A stretch of 64,000 bases of DNA from Xenopus tropicalis (GCF_000004195.4 NC_030679.2:31919712-31983711), one strand, 5' to 3'. Shown: positions 1 to 10,970, counted from the first letter of the stretch. Made by a program: numbers and translations. The notes: generated by a model from the sequence alone, not told the origin.

Positions 1-1079
1 GAAGTTTCATAAAGATCTCATCTACAAATCTGACCAGTCAATAGTAGAAGCAGTTTTACCTGCATCTATGTAAACTGTCACCTTATACCTCATAGGGCAT
101 GCATTGAGTCAGGAATCTACTGCTGCTTAGTAGTTTCTTAGTCCTTAGGAGAAGGCTTTTATGCATAAAACTATTCTTCTAATGAGAAAAAAGGGTACTT
201 TCCCCATAGGTTGTTTACCAGCATTGGTCTTGCCTGCTGGCACTACATACAGTACATGATATTGTACATGATGGACGACTTCTGCAACATTATTTAAAGG
301 CTTGCCAGGTGGCCTGTCATCAGTTTTCCCAGTGTGCCAGCTCTTCCTCTGTCACAAACCAATGTCACTTGTGTGTGCCGTATTGCAATGCGTTATGCAG
401 CATGCATCCAGATGCTACACACATGGAGTTTGGTCTGTTTAAGCATTCCAGACATTCTTTGTTTGGTTATCAAGTTGCTTCTGGTGATTCTTCTGGTTTT
501 GACTCCTGTTCTAACACAACTTGTTTTCTGCCTGACCTTCTGCCTGATTCCTGACCACAATCTAGTTCTACCTGACATGACCTTTGTTCTGTCTGACCTC
601 CTACTTGCCTAATCCTTGGTACAGCATCTAGATCTCATTTATGACAGAGAAGGAAAGGTGAAATCAACACATTACCTTGTTCTCAGAACTAAGATTCCTC
701 TCCTTCAAAAAAGGCACCAGTTTATCATACTGTTTGTTTAGCTATGGCACAATTTTATTTCATCCTCCCAGATGTCCTCTGTGCCAATAGGTAGTGTGGC
801 ATATGTGCAGTACAGAAACCTTGAAAAAAGTTCTGTACTGCCATCCACTCACCCAAGTCCTATTGGAGATGCCTGGAAAACTGGAAAAACATGGTGGTGG
901 GACATTCAACAAGCAGTTTCCCAGGCTGGTGTCTCCTTTGAAGGAAATTAGTGCCGGTCTAAGGTAGCAGATAAGAGACTAACAACTTGCCCCCTCCCAG
1001 TAATTTTACCTTTCCATCTCTTTTATAGTTTAAATGGAAGGTCAGATCAATAGAGATATCCAGGCTTTAAAATCTGCTC
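1..1079. other. Unassigned non-coding stretch
   Basis: No coding exon or classifiable repeat was recognised. Short open frames at 309-612 overlap on both strands and lack codon structure. Bases about 480-610 contain a degenerate run of TCTGCCTGA-like words. Similar words occur near 1960-2040 and 9950-9990, so this may be a worn piece of the same LTR-like repeat. Confidence 0.4.
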
Positions 1080-1082
1080 AGA

Positions 1083-1480
1083 TCTTTCAAAATCTTACTC
1101 AATGAACCATGTTGGCTTATTAAAACAATTGACTTGAGCTAAAACATCAGAAAATGCCTGACAGGGAAGAAGCGGTGTAATAAAAATGATGACCGTCCCC
1201 AAGCTATTATATCTATTCCAAGTATTACATATATCAGTTCCCTCAGGATACTTCCAGAATCTTAGACGAATAATAAGAAAATATTTCTGCCACAGTAAAC
1301 TTCCAAGATTGAAGACAGAACTCCTAGAAAGGAGCAAGCATATATCATTTCTATATTGCCTGATACATTGGGCTTCACCCAACTTATCACTGATATGGAA
1401 ACAATTCAATCACGAAGAGGCAAACATTAAGAATTTTGCAGAAACTCAGCATTCAGACCAAGGTCTGCATGACATTTTTT
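1083..1480 (+). pseudogene. L1-clade LINE ORF2 C-terminal fragment
   Basis: The plus-strand frame from about 1186 reads through a segment containing KLLYLFQVLHISVPSGYF, followed by a basic IIRKYF stretch and a W-x-Q-F end. This matches the region after the reverse-transcriptase core of vertebrate L1/Tx1-type ORF2 proteins, where a 'K-M-x-x-L-P-K-x-L-Y-L-F-Q' block is typical. The preceding 100 bases carry the degenerate upstream part in other frames, with stops at 1126-1180. Only about 130 codons remain, with no endonuclease and no RT catalytic motif, so it is a 5'- and 3'-truncated dead copy. The class is fairly sure from the motif; the exact family is not known. Confidence 0.7.
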
Positions 1481-1485
1481 TGTGA

Positions 1486-1790
1486 AATTCAAAATTATTT
1501 TATGCAAAAACTCCCAAATTTAAACTATGGTTTCCAAAGCTCAAATGTACTGTGTTTTTTTATTTCGAAAAAATGGAATGTAAAATTTCGGCATCTAAAA
1601 GCTTGCAACGTCATGCAGAAGTCAATGGGTGGGAAAATGATAAGTAGAACACGAATGCAAGTTTTTTTGCACTAAAATTTTTTAATACATAAGCAAACCT
1701 TCGAGTTAATAAGTGTTTAAAATATGGAATTATTTGAATTGAAAAAAACCCTCAAATTCACATTGATAAATAAGCCTTTAAATTAGGTTG
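1486..1790. repeat. AT-rich MITE-like repeat ending in GATAAATAAGCC
   Basis: The block contains CTCAAATTC and TTCGAGTT words and ends in CATTGATAAATAAGCC, close to the termini of other repeats at 2591-2775, 5704-5955 and 25164-25365. These are probably members of a diverse frog MITE group with (G)GGGC(A/T)(G/T)ATTTATCAA-type ends. Only the right end is clear. Confidence 0.4.
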
Positions 1791-1799
1791 GCAAATGAA

Positions 1800-2230
1800 A
1801 ATTCAGGAACGCGTCCATCTTCAATGCGTTCCGGCGCGCACTGTCCCTAGTCGTGCACATGCATGAGCAATAACATATGGTGCCGCTGCATTTTTGGCGC
1901 CAAATTTTAATTTATAACTGGTTCTGTGTACCTGGTCCCTAGCTAAGCTCTTTTGTGTTTGATCTATTGGTTTTTGACTCCTTGCCTGATTTCTGACTCT
2001 TCGCTGCCTGCCACTGACCTTCTGTCTGACTTCGACTTTGATTCCGTGTGATCACTTCTGTATTGTGTTTCTGGAAATAGCCTTGGCTGTGAGTAGGATC
2101 CCTGTCAATCCCGCCGCAGAAAGCCCAGGGCCCCAAAAGGGCGTCGGTGAACACCGGGGTTGGGGCAGGGCTTTCCTGCCTCACCTAAGAGGTTATTCCT
2201 GGCAGTTTCAAGCTCCTATACATACAGTCC
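1800..2230 (+). repeat. LTR-like repeat fragment sharing GGCGCCAAATTT with 9.8 kb
   Basis: Bases 1890-1915 contain TTTGGCGCCAAATTTTAA, as does 9838-9858 (GGCGCCAAATTTAAAATAAA). In both places this is followed about 50-100 bp later by a CT-rich leader with CTGCCTGA/TTCTGAC words. The shared order suggests two diverged copies of one element, possibly a solo LTR with leader. I could not find paired LTRs, a primer-binding site or coding sequence, so the class is uncertain. The open frames here (1939-2334) are incidental. Confidence 0.35.
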
Positions 2231-2590
2231 GTAACACTCGCAAGATGGCAAATTTTTACATTCAAGTTTTAAAGTTTTTTGCACTTAAAGAGATACAGAC
2301 ACCAGAAATGAAACCTTTTTTACATATGTCATAACATTGTCTTTGCATGCTATTTATAATTTTGCCATAAAAGTATTTGGCCAAGCTTTTACATTCCCTA
2401 TCTGATCCCCCATGTTCCTCTATGAGGGGGCTGCCATATTTGTGCAGCAGTAGGCCGTTAGCATTAGAAGCTATAACTGACAGGCTGAGAATGGACAGTC
2501 AGGCTGGCAAAACAGTCAGGTTTTGGGATTTCAAGAAACAATTACTTACAAAACCAAACCTATCAGGAAAAAATGATCAACACGACCTAT

Positions 2591-2775
2591 AGGCAACTTT
2601 TTATGTAGGTTCATATTTTAAAAAGTTGTTTTTTTGTGTCAGTATCACTTTAATAAATACCAGACATTTGAGTTTTTAAACCATAACTAGAATTGAATTT
2701 TTTTTAGTGCAAAAAAACTCCAATTGTAAGAAAAAAATCAAACTTCAACATTGATAAATCTCCCTCTAAGTCTTT
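2591..2775. repeat. MITE-like repeat ending in GATAAATCTCCCTC
   Basis: AT-rich block with AAACTCCAATT and a terminal CATTGATAAATCTCCC motif, the mirror of the AGGCAGATTTATAA-type start seen at 25164. The left end is not defined. Confidence 0.35.
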
Positions 2776-2835
2776 GGCTACTATCATACAATGGTTTTTT
2801 TCCCCAAATCATTATTGATTTTTCTTATAACATAA

Positions 2836-2849
2836 GGGGGGGGGGGGGG
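2836..2849. repeat. G14 homopolymer
   Basis: Run of 14 guanines on the plus strand. It is likely length-variable and prone to sequencing error. Confidence 0.95.
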
Positions 2850-2984
2850 TGACTGAGGAAATGCAGGTCCACTGCCTTCCACCCCAGGCATCTATCGTGT
2901 CAGTATAACCCATGGCGTGGATTTCAGAGCAAATATGCCAATGTATGTGTTTTTGTGCCAAAATCCAACCCAAAGGGTTGATTC

Positions 2985-3668
2985 ACTAAAGTGCAATAAG
3001 CATTATCGCATGCTTTTTTGCGGTAAAATTGACGCGGGAAAAAACCCAAGCGATTCGCTAAAGTATTATTGCATGCGTTAAGTCACATAGCTTGCATTAA
3101 ACAGCACACAACCGCATGCGTTAATTTTACCGCATTGCGTTAATTCTCACACAGAAATAACACTAACACATGATTCACAAACACTTAGATGCGCTTAATA
3201 TCGCATTAGTCTGTGCGAAAATTAACACCTACTTGAGGCAGGCGGTAATTATAGAAAAGTACAGTTCATGAGCTTTTGGCAATACAATATGGACTTTGCA
3301 GTGGGATTTATTCAAGTCTGTGTTGGCCCTAGAGTGATGCAGCCGCCAGTTTGCAGCGAAATGGACATTTTCAGAAAAAGTAGTTTTACGAGCGTAATAG
3401 TGTGTATGGCTATTATGGCGTGCGCACGATAATTAAAAGTGTTAATTAGAGCGCACTACAAGTAGCGTGCTGCGTTAATTAGCATGCGTTGTGTCAAATA
3501 CCGCATGAAAATAGTATTCACGACTTAAACGCAAACAGCATCGCGTCTAAATTAGCGCAAATATCCTTTTAGTGAATTGTGCGTTAAGACGCGAAAAATA
3601 AGATGCGATAAAATTTTAACGCATGCTATAAATAGCGCTCGTTTTATCGCACTTCAGTGAATCAGCCC
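2985..3668. mobile_element. Palindromic TIR DNA transposon (GGGYTGATTCACT ends)
   Basis: The left end GGGTTGATTCACTAAAGTGC pairs with the right end GCACTTCAGTGAATCAGCCC as a terminal inverted repeat with few mismatches. The interior is rich in GCATGCG, GCGTTAA and TTAACGC words that also pair across the element. It has no open frame, so it is non-autonomous. No convincing direct target-site duplication was seen at the edges, so the superfamily is undecided. Confidence 0.75.
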
Positions 3669-5295
3669 TCATGTGTGTAACTGACAGGTGGAGTTAAAAC
3701 TCCCATTTTCTTACACTATATTCCACCAGGTACAAATAATCAATAACCAATGCTCTGCCACTTTAATAAAGCAACTAACTCTCAACAATACCTCTCAGTT
3801 GCTCCTCAATCTGGTAGCCAATAAATCATTTTTCTGTTAATTTGTGTACATATGCAACAGAGGAGGTAATTGTCTGTGTGTCATAAATATTACCAACTGC
3901 TGCATACAAGATGTTTGTGCAAATTCTTTAATAAATATGTTTAATATAACCCCCCCGAACCTTTGCTCGCTTTTTTCTATTGTGTGAAAAAGTAGAAAAC
4001 CAGAATATTTTCTATACTACACATACATCTAACTCACTATATTCCATTACACAGATTAATTTGAATAGTTTTTTCTTTATTTGTTTGTTTGACTGATCAG
4101 CTAGAAGGGACATAATGATTTATAATTCAAATAACGGGGAAATTAAATCAAATCAAGTGAATATATTTCTAAATATGCAAACCTTGAATAATTGTAAAAA
4201 TAATTTATTATGCTGCTGGTTTATAAATTATATACCACCTTCTCCTGTTGAAATTGTGTCCTCTATTCCCTGTTATATTATGTAATTATTTAATTTAAAG
4301 AAATATATATAATTTAGCTTTCCTATTTGAATTCATCTGTACCAAGTCTTCCTTTCTTTTGACTTTGGTTTGGTTGGAATAAAAATAATACAGTATGTGC
4401 TTGAAATAAGGTCTTTAAGATTTCATTCACGGACTCCCCTCTGTAAAAACACTGGAAAAGCAACATACATTTTCACAGAATAGTCTGAAAAGGGTCTGTT
4501 TAAAAAAAAAACAAAAAAAAACAATGTTATAAAAAAAGAAATAGAGGTGGTATTGGAGATGAGAAGACTAGGGGCTGCTTAATAGAAAAATACTTGGCCA
4601 TGGCCACCGCAATTGGGTTGTGTTTTGCTTTCCAACCCAAAATTGGAAAACATTTCAGACAGGTGTAATTTATCTTTTTTTCTGATTTAATACCAGGGAA
4701 ATATATTAAAATAATAAAAAGAATCCTGAAATCCTCAAAATTTGCAGTGATAAATAGCTCTCTCTGCCTTTATTACATTATACCTACTAACAGAAATATT
4801 GCACAGTGAATTTTGCCAGACAAGGACGATTATTTTCCAATAAAAAGTTGCATATTAAATTCCAGCACAAATGTGGGTGTCTAATACTTTTGATATCTTT
4901 CAAGCTTTTCTCAGGAACATGGTTTTAAACTTAACCAAGGTAAAGCTAGATAGATAGCCGCATTAACACTTTTACTGTCTCAGCTAAGCAACAAAGGACA
5001 TACCTTCACACATTTCCTGCTTATCTTGGAGCATTTTACTGTGCGGTTTTCAAATTAGTCATATTGCCTGCTTTTGTTATTCTTGTAGCTAAAAGGAATT
5101 CATTAATCGAAGCCCTTGATAAAACACTATATCAGACAACTAATCATTAGCGTGTCAGCTTTATTCCTAACGCATTTTGGAGATGTTTTCCAAGGGACAA
5201 CATTTGTTAAGCTTGTGTCAGAATCAGTATATGAATATAGTATGCTATTCTGGCTATATTTTCATACAAATATATAAAGCAGAGATCTCTTAATC
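3669..5295. other. Single-copy-looking AT-rich DNA
   Basis: No repeat termini or coding signal were recognised in this 1.6 kb. Bases 5085-5240 look least like repeat sequence (see findings): TTCATTAATCGAAG, CTAATCATTAGCG and TTATTCCTAACGC are homeodomain-like words close together. A simple A-rich run lies at 4500-4525. Confidence 0.4.
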
Positions 5296-5700
5296 TCTTA
5301 AAGGGGCTGGTATAATAAGCTGTTATAAATTAAAAATGAAATCCAAATTCCTTTTTTCATTAACACATCCATACCCATTATAAAGACATTTAAGAATCCC
5401 TGCTATCAATCATATATTGGCTGCCCCACCACTATGCCTTAGGCATAGAGACAGAACAGCCAATTACTTTCACTTTCCATTCAGCACCTCCTAGACTTTC
5501 CTCCTTACTTCCCCCCCCTATTAACGTTGTCTTATTGTGTAGCCAATGCATGGGTATCAGGTCTGCTATTCTGGCACATAAACATGATTTTTGCATGACG
5601 CACAGCTTTCCTTACTTACAAAATGGCAGCTTCCTTCTTGCTGTAGTTGAGAAATTCCAAGACTGGAAACAAGATTTAAATTATATATATAGCGTAATGG
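5296..5700 (+). mobile_element. Kolobok/T2-like MITE, 3'-truncated
   Basis: Starts at a TTAAAGGGGCTGG-type terminus. The interior (AACATGATTTTTGCATGA, AAAATGGCAGCTTCC, GGAAACAAGATTTAAA) is of a kind I recall from T2/Kolobok elements in frogs. The far TTAA end is missing; the sequence switches at about 5700 to another repeat. Identification is from memory of the family. Confidence 0.5.
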
Positions 5701-5703
5701 GCT

Positions 5704-5955
5704 TATTTATCAATTTTCGAGTTTGTGATTGTAAATTTTCTTAATAAAATAAACTCGCATTTTAAAGGCTCGCTTATATCATAATAATAAGGAAAACTCC
5801 TTCAAATAAAAAACTCGAAAAACTCTAATTTGGGTTTGCAAATATGGCTTGTCTTTGCCTAGGACAACTCCCATTGACTTCTATAGAAACTTGCAAGCTT
5901 TTCAACATAGGGGGCCAAAGCTCAAGTAGGCCACACCTTAGACTGGGGTATGGTA
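5704..5955. repeat. GGGCTTATTTATCAA-start MITE-like repeat
   Basis: Begins GGGCTTATTTATCAATTTTC and contains several ACTCG/CTCGAAAAACTC words, then a GACTTCTATAGAAAC tail common in frog TIR elements. It abuts the truncated T2-like element and the hAT at 5966, so it was probably a landing site. Confidence 0.4.
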
Positions 5956-5965
5956 TATTGAGAGC

Positions 5966-6165
5966 TAGTGATGAGCAAATCTGTCCCGTTTCGATTAGGT
6001 GGAAACTAATCACAAACTGCGACTACCACGTGACTTCGTAACTTTTTATGATGCAACCACGACTTTTTCCTCACCTTGTGAATTTTTCGGTGTGGTAAAA
6101 TTTTGAGACAGTTTGCCGGATTTCACAGCGAATCCATACCTGGCGAAAAATTTTGCTCCTCACTA
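5966..6165 (+). mobile_element. hAT-type MITE, TAGTGATGAG family
   Basis: Starts TAGTGATGAGCAAATCTGTC and ends CTCCTCACTA, the two inverted termini of the family. The flanks TTGAGAGC (5958-5965) and TTGAGGGC (6166-6173) form an 8-bp duplication with one mismatch, as expected for hAT insertion. At 200 bp this is the shortest complete member here and lacks most of the internal short-repeat tract. No coding capacity. Confidence 0.85.
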
Positions 6166-7058
6166 TTGAGGGCATGACTCTATCAGTAACTCTAGGCACT
6201 GATAGTGTAAATGTTTTATTATAGTATACCAGTTTCTGTGAGATGTGCCACAAATTTAACACTACACAACTATAATTATTCTCTGCCCCTGGTCACCCCA
6301 AGGCAGACTTTTAAATGTTGACACAATTGCACTTTTTGCACTAGAAGAACTAAAATTCTGATTTCAAAATCTGAATTTTGACTCTTAAAGTTACTGGGAT
6401 TGACTTTCTGCCACCCCTAATAAACTTGAGGCAAAGGTGGCAGCAAGAAACAGCTTCTGGGCCTTCTACAAGGAGCGAGAAAAACATTTTTGAAGCAGTT
6501 TGACAAACAACAACCTACTCTCTGATTTCATGGAAAGTTTTTTGTAAGCATTTTCCTATTGATCCTTTTTACGCAGGATCGATGCGCCTACTACATATGC
6601 ATGCAAAATGGATGCAACTACACATGCGCTTTGGTGTAAATTGAGCCTGGCGTCATTACTGGTGTTCAGAGTGTGAGTGACATATGCATCCTGTGCTTTC
6701 AGTGAAAGTGTGCTGCACCTATTTACCCAGACCACTGAGGGGACCCTTTAGAAACTGCCTGGCCAGGAGGTGGTGTTACCCACAGGGTTCCCCTACGTCA
6801 ATAGGCACAGCAGCCCCTGATTTGTAACGAAAGGCAGGAAGGACTGAGCGACTCTGAGTGCAACTATAGGCAGGGAGCAAGGAGAGCATTTAGACTCACT
6901 GTGGGGAAAAGTGCAGGTTGCGCGCTGCTCTTGTAGAAGTAAATGAGCCCTACAGTGTTCAAACTGTATCAACTACCCCTAAAAATCTATCACATTAAAT
7001 ATATTTTTGAATCGGTTATTGAATCGTCTAGGATGCTAACCTATCACTCTTTTCCCCA
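6166..7058. other. Unassigned stretch
   Basis: No recognised repeat ends and no coding exon. Bases 6560-6960 are less AT-rich than the surroundings, with several short open frames that do not hold together. Confidence 0.35.
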
Positions 7059-7189
7059 TATGTAATAAACAACACAAATTTTGCCCAGGAGCAGTAACCC
7101 ATAGCAACCAATCAAGTAAACAGTAAATTCTACCTGCTGGTCACTATAGGTTACTGCTCCTGTGAAATCTTAGTGGCTTTTATTACATA
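7059..7189. mobile_element. Palindromic MITE (TATGTAATAAA ends)
   Basis: Inverted halves: left CAGGAGCAGTAACCCATAGC, right TAGGTTACTGCTCCTGTG, with outer TATGTAATAAA and TTTATTACATA. This is the most diverged of six copies in the window (others at 14649, 14976, 15126, 16113 and 27190). The TA at each edge could be a target duplication, but the palindromic ends make that ambiguous. Confidence 0.75.
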
Positions 7190-7262
7190 ACTCAATTTCT
7201 CTTTGTTAACACCTCCTGAAATTAAAGCTTATGTTTTGCTAAACCTATTCTTTATTCTTGCT

Positions 7263-7632
7263 CTAAGCAGTTCTGAACTTGTACTTTGCAATTCCTTTGA
7301 AACTGTGCTGAAGAATTTCTAATTCCAGATAGTATAATTTCCAGAGCTCAGCATCAAATTGATGACTGTTCAGGCATAATTTTGCTTCATCTACTGATGA
7401 AGGTTGAAGAGGGAATCCTGGCTCTGCGGCATCCTTTGAAATGGTGATAGCTCTTGGGTTCCTTTGCACCAGCTGGCACACTTGATTCACACAAATGGAC
7501 TTGCCCAGCGCAATGCTGAGTTTGGACACCATTGGTGTCAATTCCTGCAGCAACTGCATCTATTTTTGTGTGTCGACATCTGTAGTTGTAGTTGTAAATA
7601 AGTCCGTATGTGCCTTGTGTTTGTTCAAACAA
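7263..7632 (-). other. Unrecognised open frames, possible gene-derived relic
   Basis: On the minus strand a 98-codon frame (7559 to 7263) is open to a stop. An overlapping 81-codon frame (7632 to 7387) covers its upstream part in another register. The 98-residue product has mixed, soluble-protein-like composition (segments such as AAEPGFPLQPSSVDEAK and DAELWKLYYLELEIL) rather than the low-complexity look of random AT-rich translation. I do not recognise the family. No splice context, promoter or poly-A site is evident, and no start is well supported. It may be a fragment of a retrocopy, a TE gene or chance. Treat as unproven. Confidence 0.25.
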
Positions 7633-8042
7633 GAAAGCCTACAAACCATTAATACAGCATCACTGTGCACTTTCCTCTCCTCCTTTGTGTATCAATCCTA
7701 GGTCTTAGGTTCATTTCATTATTAAACATCTATTTACCTTTTAGCTAAAATATATTTTAACCAAATGTTTTATTTTGACCATGTGACTACATAAATATTA
7801 TATAAATAAGGAACACCACTAACAACATTGCTTCATATTTAAAAAAACAAAAAACATTTTAGAGAGAGAAAGTACCATTTTTGAAATGTAAGCAAAAAAA
7901 AGTTTCCAGAAGCCTTCTGGCATTCCTGCTTGCCAGAAGTTGTGGTAGAGGCTTAGCGGGTTTAGGATATAGGTGTTTTGGCAACATCCAGTTAAACTGA
8001 ACATATTCTCATAATGCACAGGTGGAAATTGCTTGCTATTTA
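7633..8042. other. Unassigned AT-rich stretch
   Basis: Nothing recognised; an A-rich run lies at 7841-7855. Confidence 0.35.
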
Positions 8043-8938
8043 GACTTTCATGAAGTGAGTTTGTTAACTTTTAGGCTGATGCCACACGTGGCGTTTTTAC
8101 TCTGCGTATTTTCTAATTCTCTCGGCAGCTGAAAAAGGCACGATATCATCATCATCCATAGAAATAACTTGAAAAGACTCGAAGCAAACCACACAATGCG
8201 TAAATACGCTAGAAAACGCCTTACCACGGATTTTTAAAGCGTTTGTCGAAATACGCCAGTATTTGCACAGCAACCTATTCCTATGTATACACAAAGGCAG
8301 CTGCCAGACCTAGCGGAAATACGCAGCGTTTTTTGCTATTTCGCACTATTAGCACCATGGAAACGGGATTTGCTACGTGAACAGTACTAGGCTGAAAAAC
8401 GCCATAGTCAGGGGCTGTGTGGCTTGTGCGGCATTTTTAGGCTGAGAAAATACACAGCGTAAAAATGCCACGTGTGGCATCAGCCTTAGTATAATGTAGA
8501 GTAATATTCTGCAATTTGCAATTGGTCTTCATTTTTTAATTTGTAGTGTTTTTAATTATTTCAATTTAATTATTTCAATAATTGTCATGAACTCTCCAGC
8601 ATGTTAAAACAGCTATATGGTTTCTAGGGTCCAAATTACCATAGCAACCAGGGATTGGTTTGAATGAGTGACTGACATATGAATAGGAAAGGAACTGAAT
8701 AAAAAAAAAGTTATAAAAAGTAACAATAACAATAAAACTGTAGCCTCACAGAGCAATAGTTTATTGGCTGCCGGGGTTAGAGACTCCCATTTAAACAATA
8801 CAAAGCGTTTAAAGAAAAAGGCAAATAATTTAAAAAAACTAACAAATAAATAATGAAGCCCAACTGAAAAGTTGCTTAGAATTGGTCATTCTATAACTAT
8901 ATTAAAAGTTAAATTAAAGGTAGCAGACAATGTCCCCC
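8043..8938 (+). mobile_element. Kolobok/T2-like MITE split by a Harbinger-like insertion
   Basis: Left piece 8043-8073 (GTGAGTTTGTTAAC) continues at 8486 (TTAGTATAATGTAGAG) and runs through CTAGGGTCCAAATTACC, AAAAGTAACAATAACAAT and AAGTTGCTTAGAATTGG to AAAGTTAAATTAAAGG near 8938. The same order of blocks occurs in the copy at 14233-14606. The uninterrupted order of the two halves supports one element with an insertion. Non-coding. Confidence 0.7.
8074..8485. mobile_element. Harbinger-like MITE with TTA target duplication
   Basis: TIRs of about 41 bp: left GGCTGATGCCACACGTGGCG, right TGCCACGTGTGGCATCAGCC. TTA flanks both sides (8071-8073 and 8486-8488), and the flanking sequence is a continuous Kolobok-like element once one TTA is removed. 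A 3-bp TTA duplication fits PIF/Harbinger. The interior has inverted GCGTTTT/CGCCA words and no transposase. Confidence 0.8.
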
Positions 8939-9450
8939 AGCAATTGGGAAACCTGCTGTCAACAAGTTTGCCTTTAGGTTTTACCACTGGCAGTGGAACA
9001 TAAATGATTCTTCAAGGATTTGTGCAGAATCACCTCCAGTACTTTATTCAGTATTCTAAAGAATGTTGCTCGAGCCATTAAAAGGCATGAGAGTAGATGT
9101 AGAGATGTGCTGGTCCTTTTTGCCCATTTTTTTCATTAAATTTTGCATAAGAAATGTAAACAGATCAAGAAAAATCTGTAAAACAAATACCCCCCCCTGA
9201 TTTTCTAGTAAATAACCAAACCCTATAGAATAGATAAATGCAGAGAAATACACTAAGTGGGTGGACCTCCTTGAATTCTAGTAAAAATAATACAATAAGC
9301 ATATTTAAATCCCTTAAATTAGAAAATTGATCATATTGTTCAGAATATTATCTATTATAATTTAATATCGCCATGTTATAACAATTGTACATACAAAGAG
9401 AATAAAAAAATAAATAAATAAAAGATTCATTATTACAAAGCATGACTTCG
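8939..9450. other. Unassigned AT-rich stretch
   Basis: No repeat termini or exon recognised. A C7 run is at 9191-9197. Confidence 0.35.
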
Positions 9451-9654
9451 ATTGTAAGCTCTACAGGGCAGGGACCTCCTTCCTACTGTGTCTCATACCA
9501 CATGGCACTTACTCCGTGTATTAATACTTATTTATTGTATTTATTATAACACTTGTCCTCCCTGTGTGTAATTTTGTATATTGTAAGACTGTACAGCACT
9601 GCATACCCTTGTGGCGCTTTATAAATAAAGTTATACATACATACATACATACAT
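9451..9654 (+). repeat. L2/CR1-like LINE 3' tail with (CATA)n end
   Basis: Begins ATTGTAAGCTCTACAGGGCA and ends GGCGCTTTATAAATAAAG followed by (CATA)n at 9632-9654. TTGTAAGCTCT...GGGCAGGG and GCGCTNTATAAATAAAG are hallmarks of L2-type LINE 3' ends across vertebrates, which often end in short tandem repeats. No coding part is present, as expected for a 5'-truncated copy. A related tail is at 18291. Confidence 0.7.
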
Positions 9655-9723
9655 GATCAGTGTTCAAAATAGCTGAGCCACTAGGTACACTGACCAATGA
9701 TGAACCAACACGCGCTTTACAGG

Positions 9724-10020
9724 TGTCAGGAGTGTCCATTGGCGCTCTTTTCCTCTTTGTGCTGCATTCAAGATGAAGGCACTCATGGCCACCAGGTGGG
9801 ACGTGGCATTGGAGTAGTGATATCATCGCACCATGGTTTGGCGCCAAATTTAAAATAAAAGGACACTGAGTACGTGAGTTCTGTGCCCAATTATAGGACT
9901 TTTCTTGTAAGTACCTGGGTGCATTCTATTTTGATTATATTGGTTGATCTTCTGGTTCCTGACCCTGCTGCCTGACTACTCTGATTGCTGCCTTCCCTGT
10001 GTATGGAATTAGACTGAGAG
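9724..10020 (+). repeat. LTR-like repeat fragment
   Basis: Contains TGTCAGGAGTGTCC at 9724, a GGCGCCAAATTTAAAATAAA block at 9840 and a CT-rich segment with CTGCCTGAC at about 9970, in the same order as at 1800-2230. TGTCAGG is a plausible LTR start, but no matching end, PBS or second LTR was found. Confidence 0.35.
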
Positions 10021-10372
10021 ACGCTTAACCCTTAACTGCATATTGGGCTAACATACTTGTTAGAACCTAGCTTCAACCTCAGCTTCCTTGGTCCTGACTT
10101 TAACCCCGGGTAGGGCCACGTAAAAGTAAAAAATTGTATTTTGTGTTGGGAGGCAGCCCAAGTAGGCAGGGCTACAGTGGCAGGTACAGGCCTCCATGAA
10201 AATACCAAACAAAAAACGTTTAGTAAAATGAATAATTGTAAAAGTGTTTTTCTGCAATACTGAATCAAAATAAGTGAATTGCAGCATTGTATCTTTTATG
10301 TATTCTGGGGACTAAATAAAAAGATCACCAAATGACGGCTTTTATATAGGTCATTTACCTCTGGAATAATTA
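10021..10372. other. Unassigned stretch
   Basis: Nothing recognised. Open frames at 10032-10287 on the minus strand are short and overlap in two registers. Confidence 0.35.
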
Positions 10373-10407
10373 CAGAAATGCTTCTGATCTTTGCCCCCAC
10401 CCTGAGC

Positions 10408-10719
10408 CATACCTTCCAACATTTTAGAACTGAAAAGCGGGATGGCTGTTCTGCACCGAAAGCCATGCCCACTTTGTAGCCACACCCCTTAGTTTACATG
10501 TCTGTCCTCAAAAACACGCCCTTATTAACGTCATGTTTGTAGACATTTGCACATACAGCCTTACAAATTTGCGCATTTGCCACAGGTCTGTGAATATGAA
10601 TTATCAGCCAGCTATAGACTTGATGATAATGCGGGACATTTAATAGGTAATCCGGGACTGCAGGCAGCCATCTTAAATTCAGGACTATCCCGCACAATGC
10701 GGGACACTTGGGAGGTATG
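10408..10719. mobile_element. hAT-type MITE (CATACCTYCCAAC ends)
   Basis: Termini CATACCTTCCAACATTTT and ACACTTGGGAGGTATG are inverted. Flanks CCCTGAGC (10400-10407) and CCCTGAGT (10720-10727) form an 8-bp duplication with one mismatch, and the uninterrupted target can be read in the opposite palindrome arm. Internal GCGGGACA repeats are present and no transposase. Confidence 0.8.
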
Positions 10720-10759
10720 CCCTGAGTCAGTGACAGAATGGGATTCAAGCAGCTACTGG

Positions 10760-10970
10760 TAGTGATGAGTGAATTTGTACTTTTTAAAATTAGCGAAACG
10801 GTGGAAAATTCGCAAAGCATGGGTACTGCGTGCCTTTTTGTTGATGCGGACATGCCTTTTTTAACACGACCGCAGATTTTTGCTGAAGTTTTGTGAAACA
10901 ATTCGCCAACGGTGAAATGCAGAATTTTTGCTGCGAATTCATGCCTGCCGAAAAAATTCCCTCATCACTA
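10760..10970 (+). mobile_element. TAGTGATGAG-family hAT MITE without direct TSD
   Basis: Starts TAGTGATGAGTGAATTTG and ends TTCCCTCATCACTA. The adjacent 8 bp are inverted complements of each other (GCTACTGG and CCAGTAGC) instead of direct repeats, unlike most other complete members here. The interior retains the CGAAACGGTGGAAAATTCGC-type core. Confidence 0.8.

Noticed and set aside
1800..2230. Full LTR retrotransposon
   Set aside because: No paired LTR, primer-binding site, polypurine tract or gag/pol frame found; kept only as an LTR-like repeat.
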